Assembly (NCBI RefSeq): GCF_024713975.1
Contig: NC_091107.1
Span: 14,621,501-14,685,500, forward strand
DNA length: 64,000 nt
Reading direction: 5' to 3'
Origin: Paralichthys olivaceus
Taxonomy: Eukaryota > Chordata > Actinopteri > Pleuronectiformes > Paralichthyidae
Part shown: piece after piece, positions 59,576 through 64,000 of the stretch
Layout of the letters: each line of letters starts with the position of its first letter
Position numbering within the stretch: position 1 is the first letter of the stretch
Program-made: the position numbers and the translations under genes
The notes under the pieces: generated by a model
Told to the model about the DNA's origin: nothing
Database searches by the model: none
The model's input: the letters and a program-made list of their open reading frames with translations, nothing else

Positions 59576-62440
59576 ATGTGGCATCGCGCAATAGCGACAG
59601 TCCTCGTTTTGTTGCGTTTTGCGGGTCACTCGCTGGCAGGTTTTCCAAATCAGATCAACATCGGTAAGTTCTCCGGGATCCTCAGCCTTGCACGCACATC
59701 TCTTTGTTCACATAGTCTAAATAGGACACGTCTCTGTGGGCTGCACACATTGATCTAGTTATGTGCATCACTGCCAAGTTGACTTCTCTTAAATCCTGGA
59801 TGTTGCAGGTTTTTGCGCGTCTCTGTGGGCGTAGTGGTTAAAAATAGAGTTGATCCAAATGGTTAAAATCTGCAGTGAGTGGTAACACACTGACTTCTTG
59901 TGTTGTCTTTGTGAAATAAACTGATATAAATAAATGAATAGGTACTGTCCTTCTCAAGGAAATTAAAAGTGCCTTCTGTATTTGTATGTTGGGAATGTAT
60001 GGAAGCCCATTTCTGCCAGTTTGTAAGAAAATCCTGTAAGTCAATATAATGAGAAACTTTCTCAGAGTAATGACTAACTAAATCAAAAACATTAACTCAG
60101 TTTCTCTAAAAATGAGTTAGTATCTCAAAATTATGACTAATGGTGTGTTTCATTCAATGAGATTACATATAAAGCTAACGCACTAATAGATGTGAATTTC
60201 GCGCCACTCACGGTGGGCAACGCAGAGGCCAATTGCATCATTGCGTCTCTCTGTCTTGAGTTACAATAGTCGAATGAAAAATGTGTCTGATGCGATATCG
60301 CAAAAGCCAATCAGAGTTGAGAATGAAATTCACCAGAGACAGGTCTTCGCACTGATCCGAGCTTCCAGGTCACTAAACTGGCCACTCATCAGGTCATGCT
60401 GGACATGTCATCCTGAAGAAGACCCTGGAGGTGTGTGCACCTGTGGATGGTCTTGAGCACACACACACACACAACGGCACTGGCCTCTCCACTGTCTCCA
60501 CAACATGTACAACACAATTGTAGTAACTTCAGCCAGTGGTTGTCCTCCTTCCCTCTATTTTGGAGAACAGGTGAAAATTCTCGTGTTCTGTTTACTTGTG
60601 TGACTCACACGAGTACCGGAAGCAAACACAAATGATCCTGCAGCCAAACTTGCTTGTGTAACAGTATCTCAAAATAAGATAATAACTTACTCAAAGTATA
60701 GACTTTGTATGTCAAAATAGTGACTTAAATAACTTACTATCTCATCATTTTTTACTTTTTATCCTCAGAATTTCGATTTAGCATTCATATCTTTTTTCTT
60801 TCACTTGTCAGAAATGGGCTTCCATATAGATGGGATAATTAGAGCGCTATTCTTCAGTGTGTGACATCTTTCCCTTGTAGGTGGACTTTTCATGCGCTCT
60901 ACAGTGCAGGAGCACAGCGCCTTCAGGTTTGCTGTCCAGCTGTACAACACCAACCAGAATGCGACGGAGAAACCCTTCCACCTCAATTACAATGTCGACA
61001 ACCTGGAGTCCTCCAACAGTTTCTCTGTCACGCATGCCTGTGAGTAGCTACACACTGTATAAACCTCTCAGTAAGACAAGTCTCACATGTTCATCACTGT
61101 TTAATTGTGGCAGTGGCCAAAGGTTAAATTGGTTGCATCGTGCAAAATTGATCTGGTCTTTCTCCACTGTCAAATAAACACCAACATGTCCCAAAGTAAT
61201 TTTCATGTGCGGACATGAATAAATAAATAGAATTAATAAATGGACCTTAATAAATTATTTGACCCCTGTTGAATACTGTTTTTGAACTGAATTTGGTGTT
61301 TCAATGAAATAGATGGTCACCTGCCAAGTGTCCTGCCTAATGCACAGACTCATTGACCAGCTGGATGATGGAGTGTGACTGCCTCTAACCGGCCAAACAC
61401 AGTGATTATTGTAGACCCTGTTATTCAGTAATTCCAGAGGAGCTGATGAGCAACACTTAGATGACTGTGCTTGAAAGATGGGAAAACAAACATCGCTGCT
61501 CGGGCTGCTGCCATGTTGTGTGGCTTTAGGTGATGGCTACACGTTTAATTGTGGCAGTGGCTGAAGGTTAAATTGGTTGCATCGTGCAAAATTGATCTGA
61601 TCTTTCTCCACTGTCAAATAAACACCAAAAAGTAATCTTCACGTCCACACCCTAATAAATGATTTGACCCCTGTCCATGTTATTGGTTTTGTTTGTTTGT
61701 AAGCAAGATTACAAAAAAACGACTTGACAGATTTCCAAAAAACCTGGTTTAGGACATGGGACAAGAAAAAAATCCATTACATTTTGGTTTGTCTCTGGAA
61801 AAGGGGCAGTCAGGAATTTTGGTGCATCTTAAATGAATTCAAGGGAAAAGTTTGGGCCTTGGCTGAGGTATGTGCTCTACTGAAAGCCATTCTAGTCATT
61901 TGTTACTTCTTTTCAAATATAATGTAGAACTGTAGCCAACCTTAGGCTGTTGCTTTTTGATTGTCAGTCCCTTTGATAACGATTTTAAACATCACATTAT
62001 GTTATACTTGCAGCACAGTGGTGTAAATTTGTCTGGCTGCACTTTTGACAGATAAATAGCCTAACGTATCAACTGTAACATGCTGTAATCCTTGTAGTCA
62101 TCTCTACAAACATGATGAATTTGATCGGAAGGGTTGCAGAGTGGGAGATTGCTTCATAATTGGTCTACCAGTCACTCTTCTGCCATGTAGGGCACCAAGA
62201 TCTGTCTGGAGAATTAATTTGTTATCCTCCTTCCACCAACTGCACTTCACACTTCATGCTTAAGGATCAGCTGCTGCCCTCCAAAGGCTGTCAGCTGCCG
62301 CAGAGACGCCTGTAACCTAATGAAGTGAGGAAAATGCCCCAAATAAAGAAAAAAGGAAATTGAGCAAAAGTATAAACTAATAAATCAAAGGCTTGGTTAT
62401 GATAAACATTCAGAATAGCTGTTGAAGGCATGTAGTTGTT

Positions 62441-62533
<93 letters not shown>

Positions 62534-64000
62534 CACGGAACAAGGAGCAGCCTTGGGGAGAAGCTGCAGGCAGATGCAGGATTACACATACACGTTACAC
62601 AAACATATTTGCACACTCACACCTTGATGCTGACGCCCTGTTCAACTACAGCCTTGGACTGTCGGCTGCTGAGTAATTACATTGGAGCAGCTGTGGGGTC
62701 AGTGCTTAGCTCAAGGGCACTTCATCAGTTGTTGTTGAGGAAGAGATGAATGCTGCATGCATGCCTTGACCAGATCATGGATAAAGCACAAACCTGGGCC
62801 TGTAGTTCATTTTTAACAATGATTATTATTTTGTTATTATTATTATTATTATTAGTAGTAGTAGTTTATTACATATATGGGATATGTATTTTATATATGA
62901 TATATAAAGTGAGTCTTGCACATTAATTCCACAGGATACTACTTGCAGGTTTTTGTAACCCTGTAGAGTAAAATAGAGGCCCGGATCTGACATTTTAGAC
63001 CATAGCCAGGGCCCAACTTTGAATAAACTTCAGTTGATTGTTACTGAAAGAATCTAAGGGTTTTTCTTCCTAAACGATGAGAAGAAATACAAGATAATAA
63101 GGAGGATTAACTACAGCGAGATATGCTGATGCAAGATGAAGCTAGAGGACTGATGCTAAATGCTCTCCAGTAGAAAAAGACCAGTCAGTAGCTCATTGAG
63201 CAGACCAGCCAGGCTAGTTTATGACTAAGTCATCGCTGGAAAACGCACCAAGTGTGCAAGTGTCCAAGCAATTCTTATTATATTCATTTGGATTGTATAA
63301 TACCCTGTTTCCTTGGCAGGTGTTGATTTAGAAAATGAATGTGATCAGTATGAACTGCCGCATTTCTATTCTGGCAGCAGTTACAGGTTAGTCATTGCTC
63401 TGCTTTCCTACAGTTCACATTTTTACATTTTCATAACATCTGAAAAAGTTAAAATGACTGAGAAATTTGTGGGATTGTCTACAAAACTCCCCCTGTACTA
63501 TGAAATGAAAAACAGAAGACCCTGCAGTTGTATAAAAGAGAGGAACTACTATTTGTCCAGAGCTTTGTTGAACCTTTTGTATGTCTTCATGTTGAAATAA
63601 AGCAGGACAACACTGCTACCTTCCAGCTGGGTCAGTATATAATGATTGTTACAAATCCCTGTTGGCAAATGACTCCGTTATTGGCAATAGGGATCAATAG
63701 GTGGAATGCTATAGTCCAGCAGCAGTAGCAGCATTACAGTGTGTATGTGTGAGTGTGTGTGTGTGGTGCTCCAGTTTGTTCTCCAGTATGGAAAAATCAA
63801 TCTTCACCAAGCTTTCATTTTCTCTATTGCAGTCGCTCTCTTCTAATAAAAGCCTGACTCTCCAACTTCCTCTGGCCATAGATGCTGAATTTTCAGTTTG
63901 ACGCTTGCATTGCAGATATTATAGTTAAAAATACAACATGTGAGCAGCCAATGATACTAGCATTAGCAGCAAACAATTTCCAATCAGTGTAACTGTATTG
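59576..64000 (+). CDS. gria3: AMPA-type glutamate receptor subunit 3, first two coding exons (partial)
   Basis: Exon 1 is 59576-59663 (ATG to ATCG|gtaagt) and exon 2 is 60881-61039 (donor gtgagtag). They join in phase. Exon 1 encodes a signal peptide ([19 protein letters not shown]...) and the mature start GFPNQINI. Exon 2 encodes the beginning of the amino-terminal (LIVBP-like) domain, with [35 protein letters not shown] and [23 protein letters not shown] and the [14 protein letters not shown] block are diagnostic of GRIA3 among GRIA1-4. GRIA3 forms ligand-gated cation channels at excitatory synapses. The rest of the gene lies beyond the window; I saw no convincing third exon before 64000, so intron 2 exceeds 2.9 kb. 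The fish a/b paralogue is undecided. Confidence 0.9.
60000..60824. mobile_element. TA-flanked DNA transposon remnant with inverted ends, gria3 intron 1
   Basis: The left end TGGAAGCCCATTTCTG (60000-60015) and the right end CAGAAATGGGCTTCCA (60809-60824) are perfect 16-bp inverted copies. Each is bounded by TA (59998-59999 and 60825-60826), a TA target duplication as in Tc1/mariner-like and some other superfamilies. The interior repeats 'gagatactaactca'-like and 'aacttactatctca'-like motifs and a 'gaatttcgcgccactcac' block that may be a nested insert. There is no transposase frame. The right end is only 54 bp before exon 2. Confidence 0.7.
61099..61270 (+). repeat. Direct repeat copy 1, gria3 intron 2
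   Basis: 'gtttaattgtggcagtgg' through 'ctgtcaaataaacaccaa' and later 'ttgacccctgt' recur nearly unchanged at 61543. Confidence 0.75.
61543..61675 (+). repeat. Direct repeat copy 2, gria3 intron 2
   Basis: A near-identical copy of 61099-61270, shortened between the 'aacacc' and 'gatttgacccctgt' blocks; the two copies start 444 bp apart. Confidence 0.75.
61681..61895 (+). repeat. Family A dispersed repeat
   Basis: 'gcaagattacaaaaaaacgac', 'ccattacattttggt', 'caggaattttggtgcatc', 'gggccttggctgaggtatg' and 'tgctctactgaaagccat' follow the family order, with internal deletions. Confidence 0.55.
62442..62532 (+). repeat. Long (GT)n microsatellite
   Basis: About 45 GT units, the longest simple repeat in the window, in gria3 intron 2 and transcript-sense (UG)n. 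Confidence 0.97.
62820..62868 (+). repeat. (TTA)n/(GTA)n microsatellite
   Basis: Tandem TTA units passing into GTA units, intronic in gria3. Confidence 0.85.

Noticed and set aside
62422-62749. Poly-Cys-Val and poly-His-Thr open frames at GT/CA repeats (also at 28402, 34988 and 42955)
   Set aside because: Translations of dinucleotide repeats, not genes.
63313-63600. 95-codon plus-strand frame considered as gria3 exon 3
   Set aside because: The expected continuation of the GRIA3 amino-terminal domain (beginning with the Cys-Ser-Gln segment) is not present, and the frame resembles no glutamate receptor sequence.

Overview
The window is vertebrate nuclear DNA, almost certainly from a teleost fish, probably a spiny-rayed species. 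Genes are split by GT-AG introns into many short exons. Introns and intergenic DNA are AT-rich, and long dinucleotide microsatellites and small fish-type DNA transposons are common. The proteins are vertebrate neural or epithelial families. I rebuilt gene models by following splice donors, acceptors and codon phase; in each complete model the exon lengths sum to a whole number of codons.

Layout, left to right. (1) 2288-11183, plus strand: a ZNF185-like protein of 496 aa ending in one LIM domain. Its large intron (2790-9261) holds, on the opposite strand, an intact pogo/Tigger transposase-derived gene (coding 5641-6936, 5' leader exon ending at 7604) that has lost two of three catalytic acidic residues. 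(2) 12224-16889, minus strand: a complete DM20-type myelin proteolipid gene (plp1), tail-to-tail with the ZNF185-like gene. (3) 21644-32196 coding, 5' leader exon near 35400, minus strand: a complete neuroligin-3 gene (nlgn3). (4) 40602-47126, plus strand: a complete 19-exon coiled-coil gene, the CCHCR1 homologue. (5) 59576 to beyond the window, plus strand: the first two exons of the AMPA receptor subunit gria3.

In human, ZNF185, PLP1, NLGN3 and GRIA3 are all X-linked, so the window keeps a fragment of that ancestral linkage. CCHCR1, on human chromosome 6, is the exception. The genes form no operon. Shared themes are myelin and synapse (plp1, nlgn3, gria3) and cytoskeleton or centrosome (ZNF185-like, CCHCR1).

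The stretches 17000-20650, 35760-40400 and 47800-59400 are mostly gene-poor and hold repeats. Two short, unrecognised coding-like segments at 49.6 kb and 50.4 kb merit attention. The most interesting signals are the apparently domesticated transposase gene nested in a host intron, a duplicated in-frame splice acceptor inside the LIM domain coding region, and transcript-sense (UG)n tracts beside the acceptors of two in-frame exons.
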